Shown here: positions 43,349-52,488 of the stretch, in pieces
How positions within the stretch are numbered: position 1 is the stretch's first letter
Layout of the letters: each line of letters starts with the position of its first letter
Made by a program: the position numbers and the translations under genes
The notes under the pieces: model-generated
What the model saw: the letters and a program-made list of their open reading frames with translations, nothing else
Told to the model about the DNA's origin: nothing
The model's database searches: none
From: a bacterium ADurb.Bin236
GTDB taxonomy: Bacteria; UBP15; UBA6099
Reading direction: 5' to 3'
Length of the DNA: 64,000 nucleotides
Assembly: GCA_002069885.1 (NCBI GenBank)
Contig: MWCD01000014.1
Coordinates: 1 to 64,000 of the forward strand

Positions 43349-46300
43349 TCCTGTGTTTTGCCTCCCTCAGCGCCGAAAAGCCCAAGAGAACACAGGATGC
43401 GCGGTTCCTGTTGATCGGCCTCTTCCTGATTAAGGGTGAGCCTGTCCTCTTCGCGCAGAGCAACCACAAGCTCGGCAAGCGCCTGATCTGAAATGCCTGT
43501 GCGAAGCTGCCTGTTGAGAATATCCACGGCAAGGGAACGAAGCGGGAATCGGTATATGTCGTTGAAAGCGCGTTTGAGTTCCTCGGTCAGGAAGATGCTG
43601 TTTTCATCCTGGAGTTTCTTGATGTACAGTTCGAGTCTGGCGTAGGTTCTGAATCGTGCGCCGGAAGGTCGCCCAAGCTGGCCGCCGACTGTCTTTTCAT
43701 CCTGAACGATAACATCCACGCTCTTCTTCACGAGTTCGTGGTGGCGAGGATGTCTTTCTCTCGGTGGTGTATCGGGAGCGCACTCGGCAACTTTGAGAAC
43801 AGCCAGAGGCGACTCGGTCACCGGCTTGCCTTTGTCGTCCACGTAGCAGAGCGCGTCATTGCCCTCCACGGTTCTCACGTAAACGACGACGCCTTCGGGC
43901 TGGTGCTGGGTCGGGGTGTGGGTGCGGGTTGAAAAAACGACATCAGGCAGGTTTTCAACTGCTTTCTTTGTGGCCGGATCGTTTTTGGTTGCGTTCAACC
44001 ATATCTGATAGGCAAAAGAAGCAAGATCAATCTCGTTATCAACCTCGCCATCGAGAATGCCGGATTTCTCGGTGTAGAGGTCTTTGAGTGTTTTTTCTTC
44101 CTTCTGGTCTTCAAAGAACTGCTCGTCCGTGCCGAGCACCTCACCGTTTTCCGCGAGGCGCTGTCGCACACGGCTTCGGAGCCGAATGATGCGTTCGACG
44201 CCCTCCGCGGGAAGGAATGAATAACAGAAGATGTTTGCAGAAGTCTGGCCTATGCGGTCAATGCGGCCGACGCGCTGCACGAGACGGATGATCGCCCACG
44301 GGAGATCGTAATTAACTACGATAGCGCAGTCCTGAAGGTTCTGACCTTCACTGAGGACATCAGTCGAGAGGACGACGCGGAGTTCCTTTTCCGGAGGGAT
44401 GCTTTTCTCATTGCTTTTTGGGCAGAATCGGTATGCGATTGCAGTGGGATCGTCGGACTGGCCGGTGACCATCTCGAGGGCGCTGATATCGTTTTTCAGT
44501 TGGGAGTGAAGATATCGCACGGTGTCGGCAAACTGGCTGAAGACGATGATTTTCTCTTTGGGATGTTTTTTTGCGATGAGTTCCCGCAATTTGTTCAGTT
44601 TCGTGTCTTTCCGCGGGTCCCATTCGCCGCTGGTTTTCAATAATTCGATAAGCGATGAGGCATCGTCAAGGAGATTCGATTTGAGGTCGTCGGTGAAGAG
44701 TTCCGATCTGATCCACTTGAAGCGTTTTTTGTATTTCGTGCTGTAGGTTTTGTAAATCTTTTCAGCGTTCAGCCGGAACCAGTCGTCGGAGAATTGCTCG
44801 ATGACATTTGATTCCGATTCGGTATCTCCATTGTCACCATTGGCTTCCGTGTAATCAATGAGCGTCTGGGCCGCGGCAAGCGCATCGGAATCTTCATCAT
44901 TGGTCAAAGAGTCATAGAACTCGGAATCGAGCGTTCCGAGCGGAAGAGGCAATTTGTTTTCACATGCATAAGCGTATACATAGTTGCGGATGATGTGGCG
45001 ACCGACTGATAGAAGGAATGAACTGCCGGAGCTTTCAAGACGCTTGAAGAGGTTGGTTCGGCAGAAACCCATCAGCCGCTTTCCGGCGCGGGACAAATCT
45101 TCAATGATGAATCTCTCTTGCGGGGTGGCCAGTTCCTCTGCATTCTCAATCAGATAATTCTTCATACCATATCGGGGCAGACACAGGCAATTCACGAGGT
45201 CAACGACTTCCTTTGTGTAAAGGCGGGCGTATTGATCCGCCGTGTCCTTATCATCCAGTTTGAATTTCAACGTTCTTGGAATGCGATCTGGGAAATATGA
45301 ACGCCTGCCATCCGCGAAGACGAGATATTTGCGACCGTTTTCTGGATCGGTGTCGGCGTAGTTATCCTTGATGAAGCTTCTGGTGCGGCGGACGAGATAG
45401 AGGCGCATGAGGTCGCGCCAGTCGTCGATGAATTCGCTTTTCTCAAAGGCGGCTATAGAACGAAGCGGGGCTTGGTGACGGCGGATGAATTCCGTTTCTC
45501 CGATGTCCCGCAGGAGGGCTTCTGGCCGGATGCCGATGTCTTCATGCTCTGGAATGAAGAGACGAAGCTGAGTGGAAAGGTCGAGAAATGTCTTGTTATA
45601 TGGCGTCGCGGTGAGAAGAACAACGCGGGATTCATTTTCGGCGATGTATTCCTGAATGGCGCGGAAACGCTGCCCATCGCGGTTTCGCAGGTTATGGCTT
45701 TCGTCAATGATAACGAGCCGGTAGCGACGGAGTTCCGGGAGTTCTCTGGCGGCGACGCTAACAGGCAAAACCTTGGCGATGAGGCGATATTTTGAAACGT
45801 AATCTTCCCACATGGGCGTGAGATTCTTGGGGCAGATGATAAGGGTCTCAAGGGATTGATCGTCCTGAAATATTCGGGCGATGGCGGTGGCCATGAGGGT
45901 CTTGCCGAGACCGACCACATCGCCGACGACGACGCCTTTTCGCTTGTTGATGTGATGCGCGGCAATTTTGACAGCGGCGGCCTGAAAATCAAAAAGCTGT
46001 CCCTGAAGATTTGATGGCAGTTTGAATTCGCAGAGCCCGGCGCGCGCTTCCTGCGAAAGGTGATATGCGATTTTAAGGTAGATGTGATAAGGCGGAACGA
46101 GGTCTTCCCGCGCCCAACTTTGATCGATTATCTCCGCAAGCTCTTGAGAGATGTCCACGCACCAACGGTCTTCCCATCGGTCGTTGAACCATTTTTCGAG
46201 TTTTTTGCAGGCGTCTTGATCGAGGACGTCAATGTTCAGTTCGCCTTGCCTGGACAATCCGGCCAGTGTGAGATTGCTGCTTCCCAGATAGCCTGTGATC

Positions 46301-46758
46301 GGATTGTTGTAATCCGTTCGATAAAGGAGATATAGCTTCGCATGTAAGTTATACCGAAGGAAAAGCCGAACGGCGACTTTGTTGTTCTTTATCTGACGGG
46401 CAAGACGGCGAAGTCCTGCTTCGTCTTCGTTTGTGGGCGCGCCGACCATGAGCTGCTGGCGGAATTCCTCGGCGAGTTTAAGTTTAAGTTTTTTGACCTC
46501 TTTCTGGTCGATTCCTTCAGCTCTTGAAGTGAGACTGTATAGATCGCGAAGTTCCTGTTCCGGGAGTTTTTGCATACCGATCAGGACACGACAGCAATCA
46601 TTTTCTTTGCCGCTGCATTTCTCCACGTAACTGTCTATCAGCCGCCAGCCACGAAGATTGAAATAACCGACGCAGAAGTCTGAACGCTCTGAAACTGCAA
46701 GGGTTTCTTTTAAGGCCGGTAGGAGATCGAGTTCGATGTTGTCAAATATTCTCGGCAT
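43345..46758 (-). CDS. SNF2-family helicase with N-terminal phospholipase D-like nuclease domain
   Basis: 1137 residues. The N-terminal PLD fold (about 1-215) shows LHAKLYLLYR (HKD His-Lys) and YLGSSNLTLAGL. The SNF2 motor shows VVGDVVGLGKTLMATAIA, the DESH box, LLTATPYNKTF, and the C-terminal VVNYDLPWAIIRLVQRVGRIDRIGQ. It is likely the DNA translocase/nuclease of a restriction-like defence module with the methylase next to it. The ATG at 46758 has GGAAGGAAC upstream and is preferred over a start nine codons earlier. It is the first gene of the seven-gene defence run. Confidence 0.85.
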   Translation of the reverse strand: MPRIFDNIELDLLPALKETLAVSERSDFCVGYFNLRGWRLIDSYVEKCSGKENDCCRVLIGMQKLPEQELRDLYSLTSRAEGIDQKEVKKLKLKLAEEFRQQLMVGAPTNEDEAGLRRLARQIKNNKVAVRLFLRYNLHAKLYLLYRTDYNNPITGYLGSSNLTLAGLSRQGELNIDVLDQDACKKLEKWFNDRWEDRWCVDISQELAEIIDQSWAREDLVPPYHIYLKIAYHLSQEARAGLCEFKLPSNLQGQLFDFQAAAVKIAAHHINKRKGVVVGDVVGLGKTLMATAIARIFQDDQSLETLIICPKNLTPMWEDYVSKYRLIAKVLPVSVAARELPELRRYRLVIIDESHNLRNRDGQRFRAIQEYIAENESRVVLLTATPYNKTFLDLSTQLRLFIPEHEDIGIRPEALLRDIGETEFIRRHQAPLRSIAAFEKSEFIDDWRDLMRLYLVRRTRSFIKDNYADTDPENGRKYLVFADGRRSYFPDRIPRTLKFKLDDKDTADQYARLYTKEVVDLVNCLCLPRYGMKNYLIENAEELATPQERFIIEDLSRAGKRLMGFCRTNLFKRLESSGSSFLLSVGRHIIRNYVYAYACENKLPLPLGTLDSEFYDSLTNDEDSDALAAAQTLIDYTEANGDNGDTESESNVIEQFSDDWFRLNAEKIYKTYSTKYKKRFKWIRSELFTDDLKSNLLDDASSLIELLKTSGEWDPRKDTKLNKLRELIAKKHPKEKIIVFSQFADTVRYLHSQLKNDISALEMVTGQSDDPTAIAYRFCPKSNEKSIPPEKELRVVLSTDVLSEGQNLQDCAIVVNYDLPWAIIRLVQRVGRIDRIGQTSANIFCYSFLPAEGVERIIRLRSRVRQRLAENGEVLGTDEQFFEDQKEEKTLKDLYTEKSGILDGEVDNEIDLASFAYQIWLNATKNDPATKKAVENLPDVVFSTRTHTPTQHQPEGVVVYVRTVEGNDALCYVDDKGKPVTESPLAVLKVAECAPDTPPRERHPRHHELVKKSVDVIVQDEKTVGGQLGRPSGARFRTYARLELYIKKLQDENSIFLTEELKRAFNDIYRFPLRSLAVDILNRQLRTGISDQALAELVVALREEDRLTLNQEEADQQEPRILCSLGLFGAEGGKTQE

Positions 46759-47006
46759 TAGAAGGCAGTTCCTTCCAGAATACAATTTTCAATAATCATA
46801 CTCGATTTGACGTGTTGATGAAACATCTTGTCGCTACCCATCATCTTTTAACCCTGTTTGAATGGGTCATATACGTCAATGAGACACATCAGATTATACC
46901 AAAAGAGGTGTGACAAAAATATTCGGTGCGATAAAAAACACCAGCAAAATACCAACGAATTTAGTCTTGCGTGTCATATTGGCAACGGTGGCTGGAAAAA
47001 GTCTTT

Positions 47007-48053
47007 TTACGATAATTCAAGTTTTTTTGATACTTCCTCAAAATCGGGTGCTTCAGAATAGACTTTTTCAAAATCTTTCCGTGCTTGTTGTTGTTTGCCG
47101 AGAGCTTCGTAAACCAATCCCCGTTCATATCTCAGGGCCAACAACAGTTCCTGCGGTCGATCTTTTCTTCGCCCCATCGTTTTCGTTAAAACATCAACAG
47201 CGGCGTCAGGCAATCCGAGCATTCGCATTGCCTTGGCCCGGTACAACAGCAACGCTCCATGAATGGCACTCTCATTTTCGATATTCTGCGTCAAGTTGAT
47301 TATTGCTTTGTCCTGATTCGTATCGGTTTTCCCTATATCGTAATACAACTCCACAAGCGATAATCTTATCAACAGGTCATTCGGGTCAAGTTCTCTGAGT
47401 TTGTAAAGACATTGAAGCGCAGAATCCGATTTGTCGAGCCGTTGATATACTTCAGTAAGAGCGAGCAAAACGCCGCGCAGGTCCGCGCCGACAAACGCTG
47501 TGATTTCATCCGTTATTGAAATATTTGCCCCAGCTTCGATGCCGTGTTTATTTAGGAGTTTTCCGAGCTGGCTTTGCTGATTTAACGCCCCATTCAAATG
47601 ATCAGCAGCTTCCGTCAATCGCTCGAGTTTGAACGCTATGATACCGCCCATGAAGTCTGCGTCGGCGAGCTCTTTGGAGGTGTTGAAATGTTCAAGCGCC
47701 TTTTCAGGATTATTGCCGACCAGTTCCTTGCATCCCTCGATGAACGATTTCTCGTTCTCCGGTGTGGTTAAACGCTGAAAGAAGCTCAGATTGAGACCAG
47801 GCGGCGGCACTGGTGCTACAGTTGGTAATGGTTTTGGACTCGTTGCCCGCGAAGATGTTTTATGTGTTCCGTATCCATGCGAGGTTGTATAGTACAATCC
47901 CGTTCCGGGCAAACCGACGGTTTGTCTTGTGCCCTTTGGACCTACGGTAAATTTTGCACCGCGCGGTCCGAAAGAAGTCGACAGGCCGGATTTGCTTAGA
48001 TTCAGCGTTACACCGGGGGCGATTTTTATCCTTCTGAAAAGACGAAATCCCAT
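47007..48053 (-). CDS. DUF4236 protein with tetratricopeptide-like repeats
   Basis: 348 residues. The N-terminal DUF4236 domain (1-60) has the characteristic GFRLFRRIKIAPGVTLNLSK, GLSTSFGPRGAKFTVG and GLPGTGLYYT pattern. About residues 95-345 are helical TPR-like repeats (YQRLDKSDSALQCLYKLREL, YEALGKQQQARKDFEKVY). DUF4236 has no known activity; TPRs bind proteins. It lies upstream of the defence run, 248 bp before the SNF2 gene, and follows a small helix-turn-helix gene by 12 bp. A regulatory or sensing role is possible but unsupported. Confidence 0.8.
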   Translation of the reverse strand: MGFRLFRRIKIAPGVTLNLSKSGLSTSFGPRGAKFTVGPKGTRQTVGLPGTGLYYTTSHGYGTHKTSSRATSPKPLPTVAPVPPPGLNLSFFQRLTTPENEKSFIEGCKELVGNNPEKALEHFNTSKELADADFMGGIIAFKLERLTEAADHLNGALNQQSQLGKLLNKHGIEAGANISITDEITAFVGADLRGVLLALTEVYQRLDKSDSALQCLYKLRELDPNDLLIRLSLVELYYDIGKTDTNQDKAIINLTQNIENESAIHGALLLYRAKAMRMLGLPDAAVDVLTKTMGRRKDRPQELLLALRYERGLVYEALGKQQQARKDFEKVYSEAPDFEEVSKKLELS

Positions 48054-48065
48054 ATGCGTAATATC

Positions 48066-48557
48066 CTATTTGATCCAATCTCTGCAGTAAAACTGATAAT
48101 TGAGCTTCAGTAAATCCGTATATGCTTGGGGGTTTTCTTTTCTCAGTCGAAGAAGGTTTTCCATCTTTTCGCAGCATTCAATCATTAGTTTTTTCATTTC
48201 ATTATTTGTGAGCCGACTGTATTTTGGGTCTAAGAACTTCTCTTCAACAATTCCCGCATGAAGGTCTTCCAGAAAACCATTCCGAAAAACATGTGCCACA
48301 ATAGCGTTGGCTTCCTCTCGACAAGTCATTTCCGAGTCGAAAGCTTTTTCAATGTGCTCGTTCATATTCATAAGGCTGATATTGTATTTATCTCTTCTTA
48401 ACTTCGTTATTTTGCTCTTCGATACGCCGCATTTATCGGCTATCACCGAGTCGGGGAGTTCGCTGACACACCATAGTTGGACCATTTTTACATACGTCAG
48501 CTCATCGAAAGTGATTTCGGTTTGGTCGAACTCTTTAAGGCTGATTTTCTTCAACAT
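48066..48557 (-). CDS. Helix-turn-helix-like protein
   Basis: 163 residues from the ATG at 48557; a GTG at 48578 is an alternative start. About residues 28-50 read as a helix-turn-helix (SVIADKCGVSKSKITKLRRD), comparable to terminase-small-subunit or Xre-like DNA readers. The rest is acidic and helical, with ERKNP-type leucine-rich segments. It pairs with the DUF4236 gene and could be the local regulator of that unit. No exact family recognised. Confidence 0.6.
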   Translation of the reverse strand: MLKKISLKEFDQTEITFDELTYVKMVQLWCVSELPDSVIADKCGVSKSKITKLRRDKYNISLMNMNEHIEKAFDSEMTCREEANAIVAHVFRNGFLEDLHAGIVEEKFLDPKYSRLTNNEMKKLMIECCEKMENLLRLRKENPQAYTDLLKLNYQFYCRDWIK

Positions 48558-48689
48558 TTGAGCACTTTCTAATATCACAGTGAAAACAATTCAAACAACG
48601 TGAATTATACTTCTACATACACATAATGAAAAGAAATCAAAGGGTTAAAAACGCGATAGAACGACTTTTGAGTGTGAAATGTATAGATT

Positions 48690-49109
48690 TTACACAGGGA
48701 CTTCTATTGATGACATGAATATCCGCCAGCAGTCGGTCAGAACCGGAGTGAAATCAGTACGCATCCTGTCATTCGGATAAATGTAAGTCCAAGCAAGAAC
48801 GTCTTCGCCGTTGTTCAGAATCGTCACGGTTTTCGCAATTCGGACGTAGTGGCTTTGGATATCGCCCGGGCGATATCCTTCCAGTCGGTCGAGGCGTTCG
48901 AGCGTTTTTCCGATATCCGGGAACGTCATGACCTCTCCGAAGACTTGACCGTCAGGGGCATCGAACATCGCGGGGAAGCCGTAAGGAAGATGGTAAAGAC
49001 GACCTGTCGTGACTGCGGGTTCTATGTTGAGAGCGTCTCTACAGAACCGGTCGTGGTTCGACATGCCCCGCATCAGAGTTCCGTAGACGAAAATATGTCG
49101 TATCCCCAT
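48690..49109 (-). CDS. Gamma-glutamylcyclotransferase-like protein
   Basis: 139 residues. The AIG2/GGCT fold is shown by FVYGTLMRGMSNH near the N terminus, GRLYHLPYGFPAM, GEVMTF, and LDRLEGYRPG with the catalytic Glu region. The family releases 5-oxoproline from gamma-glutamyl compounds. It overlaps the upstream glutamine-amidotransferase gene by 37 bp and is the last gene of the amidoligase cluster. It could trim or recycle gamma-glutamyl groups on the cluster's product. GAGGAG before the ATG supports the start. Confidence 0.85.
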   Translation of the reverse strand: MGIRHIFVYGTLMRGMSNHDRFCRDALNIEPAVTTGRLYHLPYGFPAMFDAPDGQVFGEVMTFPDIGKTLERLDRLEGYRPGDIQSHYVRIAKTVTILNNGEDVLAWTYIYPNDRMRTDFTPVLTDCWRIFMSSIEVPV

Positions 49110-49870
49110 GATGAATAGCTCCTCATTTTTCCTTTGAAATAAAAATCACACTGGCGGAAGTCCATCACGTCGGCGACATTGAATACCGATAGCGTGTACG
49201 GGGCGACGTCCAACGGGATGACGTCCCGGGTTCCACTGATAACTTGCTTGAGTGGCCATTCCTCGGACGAGTAGAACACGGCCCGGAATCCCTTGTGATA
49301 CCAAAGGGTTAGCGGCTTGTTGCCTTTGATTGCCAGAATCGTATCGGGAGCCGATGTGCGCGTAAAAACGGCGGACATGCCGCCACGGACGTCCCTGACG
49401 CAACCCGTGAAGTCCTCGATGCTTTCCTTTTTATCCGCGAGCCGGAAGATGAACTCGCTGTCGGTCTCGGCTGTTCGCCGAAGCCGGTATCGTTTGAAAA
49501 GCCGATCCGCGTTGATAATCGTTCCGTTGTGTGTGCCAATGACCGCGCCGGCGCGGATCGGCTGGTTGTTCAGGCTGTTGGCTTCCGTTCCGCGCGTCTT
49601 CCAGCGGGTGTGTCCGAGAATGCAGGTCGTCCCGTTATCGAGCCGCCCCACTATCTCGGCATATTTCTCTTCCATAACCAGTTTCGCTGCGGGGCCCGGA
49701 CGCTTGAAAAGTGAATACACGCCGTCGCGCCGAATCATGGCAAGTCCGGCGGCGTCTTTCCCGCGCGCCTGATTCAGTAAAAGAAGCTCGGTAAAGATGC
49801 GCCCGATTTCCTCGATTTCAGTCTTCCGCCGTCGCTTCGTCTGAAGTATTACCCCCGTCAAACCACACAT
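49073..49870 (-). CDS. Class II glutamine amidotransferase
   Basis: 265 residues. Cys2 (MCGLTGV) is the nucleophile of the Ntn-type glutaminase. Other landmarks are GHTRWKTRG, IGTHNGTI and DSEFIFR. It lacks the synthetase domain of GlmS, PurF or AsnB. Stand-alone forms occur with amidoligases in phage and prophage clusters, where they are thought to supply ammonia or act as a peptidase/amidase on the product. GAGGTGA precedes the ATG. Confidence 0.9.
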   Translation of the reverse strand: MCGLTGVILQTKRRRKTEIEEIGRIFTELLLLNQARGKDAAGLAMIRRDGVYSLFKRPGPAAKLVMEEKYAEIVGRLDNGTTCILGHTRWKTRGTEANSLNNQPIRAGAVIGTHNGTIINADRLFKRYRLRRTAETDSEFIFRLADKKESIEDFTGCVRDVRGGMSAVFTRTSAPDTILAIKGNKPLTLWYHKGFRAVFYSSEEWPLKQVISGTRDVIPLDVAPYTLSVFNVADVMDFRQCDFYFKGKMRSYSSWGYDIFSSTEL

Positions 49871-49883
49871 CTTGATTCACCTC

Positions 49884-50327
49884 TTATAAATCTATCCGGT
49901 CGCATTCTTCGCCCATCCAGACCTTTGCGTGGTCCAGTCGTTTCATGAGCGTGGCGGCTTCGTGTATGGACTTTCCATCGTAATTGCGGATTTCGACCGT
50001 CCCTCCAGCAGCCTTGTAGAGCGCTTCCAAGACCTGATATGCCTTCCAGAATTTGTCTTCCGGCGCGTCCGTCATTTGCAGGATGTTTATCTTCTCCGTC
50101 AGCGTTCTGTCCGGCCCCGGCGTCCCGGAGTAGATGACCGCCGTGATATTCCTGTTTGCCAGCCGCTTGGAGATGATGCGCCGGACGTGGTTCCATTTTG
50201 GGATTGAGAAATCCACGATCATGAACAGGGACTCGCCATTGGACTCGTCAATCGTGATGATCGGATTCAGATTCTGTTGAAGATTCTGAAGGTTGTGCGG
50301 CGCGTTCCGCCTTTTCATATTCGACAT
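49884..50327 (-). CDS. Unknown protein of the amidoligase cluster, 147 residues
   Basis: Basic, low-complexity start (about 1-22), then a single compact alpha/beta domain with ITIDESNGESLFMIVDFS, NITAVIYSGTPGPDRT and an acidic C terminus. No recognised family or catalytic motif. It overlaps the 94-residue gene upstream by 80 bp and lies 13 bp before the amidotransferase gene. AAGGAG before ATG 50327 supports the start. The tight packing suggests it works with the cluster's enzymes. Confidence 0.6.
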   Translation of the reverse strand: MSNMKRRNAPHNLQNLQQNLNPIITIDESNGESLFMIVDFSIPKWNHVRRIISKRLANRNITAVIYSGTPGPDRTLTEKINILQMTDAPEDKFWKAYQVLEALYKAAGGTVEIRNYDGKSIHEAATLMKRLDHAKVWMGEECDRIDL

Positions 50328-50532
50328 TCCGTTCTCCTTCCGCTTTGATTTCCGGCCCGGCGATTCCGGCTTTCTCCTTCATGAAAGCAATCCATTCCTG
50401 GCGCTTCATGCCCATGGCTTTGCGGACGTCCGCTTTTGTCAGGATGCGGAGCCGCCGGAATTGTCCCATTACCGCGTAACAATTTTCTTCGGTAATGAAG
50501 CGAGCAATTTTATTGATGGGGTCGTCATCCAT
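50248..50532 (-). CDS. Unknown small protein of the amidoligase cluster, 94 residues
   Basis: The N terminus (about 1-55) is predicted helical with a possible helix-turn-helix-like RILTKADVRKAMGMKRQEW. The C-terminal 35 residues are rich in Glu, Ser and Asp and look disordered. GGGAGG precedes the ATG. It starts two bases after the stop of the next gene upstream and overlaps the following one by 80 bp in another frame. Role unknown. Confidence 0.6.
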   Translation of the reverse strand: MDDDPINKIARFITEENCYAVMGQFRRLRILTKADVRKAMGMKRQEWIAFMKEKAGIAGPEIKAEGERNVEYEKAERAAQPSESSTESESDHHD

Positions 50533-50534
50533 AC

Positions 50535-50777
50535 CTACACCTCCCGCGCGAGTCTGCGTTCAAGCAACTCGCTTACGAGCGACCGCGCGAGTTCCTCGTC
50601 CGTGTTTCCCTTAACGGTCAGCTCGACGTTCTCCATCATCTTCGCGTTGCGAAGCACCATGTCCACGTACTCGCGGACGGTCTTCACATCAGAGAACATT
50701 GTGGAGCCTTTCATCTGTGCGACGATTTTCATCGGTGAACCGCTGAATTTTTCGCCGTCCCGCAGTTCGATACGCAT
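50535..50777 (-). CDS. Unknown small protein of the amidoligase cluster, 80 residues
   Basis: Short beta-rich N terminus (RIELRDGEKFSGSPMKIVAQM), then helices ending in ELARSLVSELLERR. The ATG at 50777 is chosen because AAGGAGG stands just upstream; an open frame extends further but lacks a site. It could be a small carrier or a substrate of the amidoligase, but nothing in the sequence proves either. Confidence 0.6.
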   Translation of the reverse strand: MRIELRDGEKFSGSPMKIVAQMKGSTMFSDVKTVREYVDMVLRNAKMMENVELTVKGNTDEELARSLVSELLERRLAREV

Positions 50778-50799
50778 TGCAACCGCCTCCTTTCGCAAT

Positions 50800-51024
50800 T
50801 TATGCCAACCCAATCGGATGTGACGCATTATGGGTGCTAAGGTCGATCTTTCCTTCGAGGAGATCGCCCGATTCAAAGCATCGCGGACAGACCGGTATAT
50901 CGACGACCTGTCCGCCATGCTCGAGCCGAATAAAGAATCCGCCGCGCTCGAACGGCTCGCAGCAATGGCCGCATGAGAATCTGTTGTTGTATGGGTTCTT
51001 TCCGAATTTTACTCTGATTTTCAT
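50800..51024 (-). CDS. Zinc-ribbon protein of the amidoligase cluster
   Basis: 74 residues with two cysteine pairs, FSCGHCCEPF (residues 17-26) and VCPRCFESG (about 45-53), the spacing of a zinc ribbon. GGAGGG lies just before the ATG. It is adjacent to the interrupted amidoligase gene in the same orientation. Confidence 0.7.
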   Translation of the reverse strand: MKIRVKFGKNPYNNRFSCGHCCEPFERGGFFIRLEHGGQVVDIPVCPRCFESGDLLEGKIDLSTHNASHPIGLA

Positions 51025-51037
51025 TCTGTGCCCTCCG

Positions 51038-51361
51038 TCACGCCACCTGTTCTGTTTGTGGACGTCCGTTCTTGAATGCGCTGTCGCCCTCGAGGTATGC
51101 GAGCAGGTGCTGGCGCGCCGTCTTGAACTCGTCGCCGATGAGTCCCAGACCGAGCAGGAACACCCGAAAATCGTATTTGCTGTTTATTGGGTTCAGGTCG
51201 CGCTTGCGGCTGCTCGCCGCGTTGCTGTTGACGGCTTTCGCGCCGAGCGCGAGACAGAACTGAATGTATGATTTGATTTTTCCGGCGTGAAGCGTTCCGT
51301 TGAAATAGCGGAACTCGACCGTCCCGCGATACCACACGTTGTGAAGGTTTAGTCCTCGGTA
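51038..51361 (-). pseudogene. Amidoligase gene, C-terminal part (split by RIT insertion)
   Basis: Encodes the C-terminal about 107 residues of an amidoligase_2-family (glutamine-synthetase-fold) enzyme: [20 protein letters not shown] and [20 protein letters not shown]. The open frame continues upstream to 51481 only through transposon-end sequence. Joined to the N-terminal part at 54960-55532, the sequence reads through DSTRY then RGLNLH, the expected family motif, so a formerly intact gene was interrupted here. Confidence 0.85.
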
Positions 51362-51385
51362 TCTCTTATGTGGAATCCACATAAT

Positions 51386-51418
51386 CGCTATTATGTTGAG
51401 CAAAATATTATGTGGAGT
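51386..51418 (+). repeat. RIT left terminal inverted repeat
   Basis: Contains two ATTATGTkGAG boxes, 18-20 bp apart. It is followed inward by a long imperfect hairpin (51409-51475) with ATTATGTGGAG and CTCCACATAAT at its ends. Confidence 0.8.
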
Positions 51419-51477
51419 ACGGCCTGAAAAAGCCTTTTGTAACTGGCAATCCAGGCCGTTTTGCTCCACATAATATT

Positions 51478-52488
51478 TCATAACTTATCCAGCATCTCCA
51501 GCAACTTGTCCTCCGGTTTGAAGCGGATTGTTCCCATCTCCGATATTCCGCACTTCTCGAGGGCACGGAACTTCATATCCATGTTGATTACGGTGTAATG
51601 GTCGGTGGTCTCAAGTTCCGAATGACCGAGCCAGTCGCGGATTGTCACTTGATCAACGCCGGAATGGAGAAGGTGCATGGCGTTGGTGTGCCGAAGCGTG
51701 TGCGGGGAGATCGACCGTCTGGCGATTTCAGGATTCAAAAGCGCGATTTTCTCAATCGCCTTTTTGAGTATGTAAATGACGCCGAACCGTGTCATCCGTT
51801 GCCCACGCGCATTTCTGAATACCGGGACATCGGCCTTTATGTCGACACCGCTCTCCGCGCAAAATGTCCGCAGATTTTCCACGAGAGCTTTTTCCAACGG
51901 AACAACGCGGTCTTTGTCGCCTTTGCCATGAAGAAGCACTTGGCATGGGCGATCAAACCGAATGTCGCGGGCGTTCACACCGACCGCCTCCGAGACGCGG
52001 GCGCCTGTCTGCGATAGAAAAAGCAACAGCACATAGTCTCGTCTCCCTCGTGGTGTCCCGCGCTCCGGTGCTGTGAGAAGTAAATCAAGCTCCTCTTTCG
52101 TCAGGTACTCGACGGACTTCTTCGCCACTTTTTTGCTCTGGATTCCGAGAACGCGTTGCACCGTTCCCAGAGAAGCGGGATCGAGATACGCGACATGTTG
52201 AAAAAAGGAGCGAATTGCGGCCAGCCTGGCGTTGCGCGTTCGGATGCAGTTGCCGCGTTCCGCCTCAAGGTAATCCAGAAAGCCGAGGATTGTTTCGCGG
52301 CCGATGTCTTCAAGCGACAAGCGCGAGGGTTGTTTCCCCTTCTTTTCACTCGCGTATCTGAGCAGTAGTTTCATTGCGTCCCGATATGACGCGATAGTCT
52401 TCGGGCTTGCCCGACGCTGGGCTGCGAGGCGGCTGCGGAAAAAAGATTCCATCAATTCCGAGAGAGTCGGCGTTCTTTCATGTCTCAT
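51478..52488 (-). CDS. RIT tyrosine recombinase C
   Basis: 336 residues. The N-terminal SAM-like core-binding domain (about 10-115) precedes the catalytic domain. Catalytic landmarks are [13 protein letters not shown] (Arg I), [13 protein letters not shown] (Lys), [14 protein letters not shown] (HxLRH) and [14 protein letters not shown] (His and nucleophilic Tyr). All catalytic positions look intact. The ATG at 52488 overlaps the upstream recombinase stop. It is the third gene of the trio. Its stop lies at the left terminal region. Confidence 0.9.
   Translation of the reverse strand: MRHERTPTLSELMESFFRSRLAAQRRASPKTIASYRDAMKLLLRYASEKKGKQPSRLSLEDIGRETILGFLDYLEAERGNCIRTRNARLAAIRSFFQHVAYLDPASLGTVQRVLGIQSKKVAKKSVEYLTKEELDLLLTAPERGTPRGRRDYVLLLFLSQTGARVSEAVGVNARDIRFDRPCQVLLHGKGDKDRVVPLEKALVENLRTFCAESGVDIKADVPVFRNARGQRMTRFGVIYILKKAIEKIALLNPEIARRSISPHTLRHTNAMHLLHSGVDQVTIRDWLGHSELETTDHYTVINMDMKFRALEKCGISEMGTIRFKPEDKLLEMLDKL

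Noticed and set aside
40076-46758. Assignment of the helicase/methylase pair to complete DISARM or BREX
   Set aside because: No drmA/drmB-like DUF1998 gene, pglZ, brxC or Lon-like gene is adjacent; only a two-gene module is supported.
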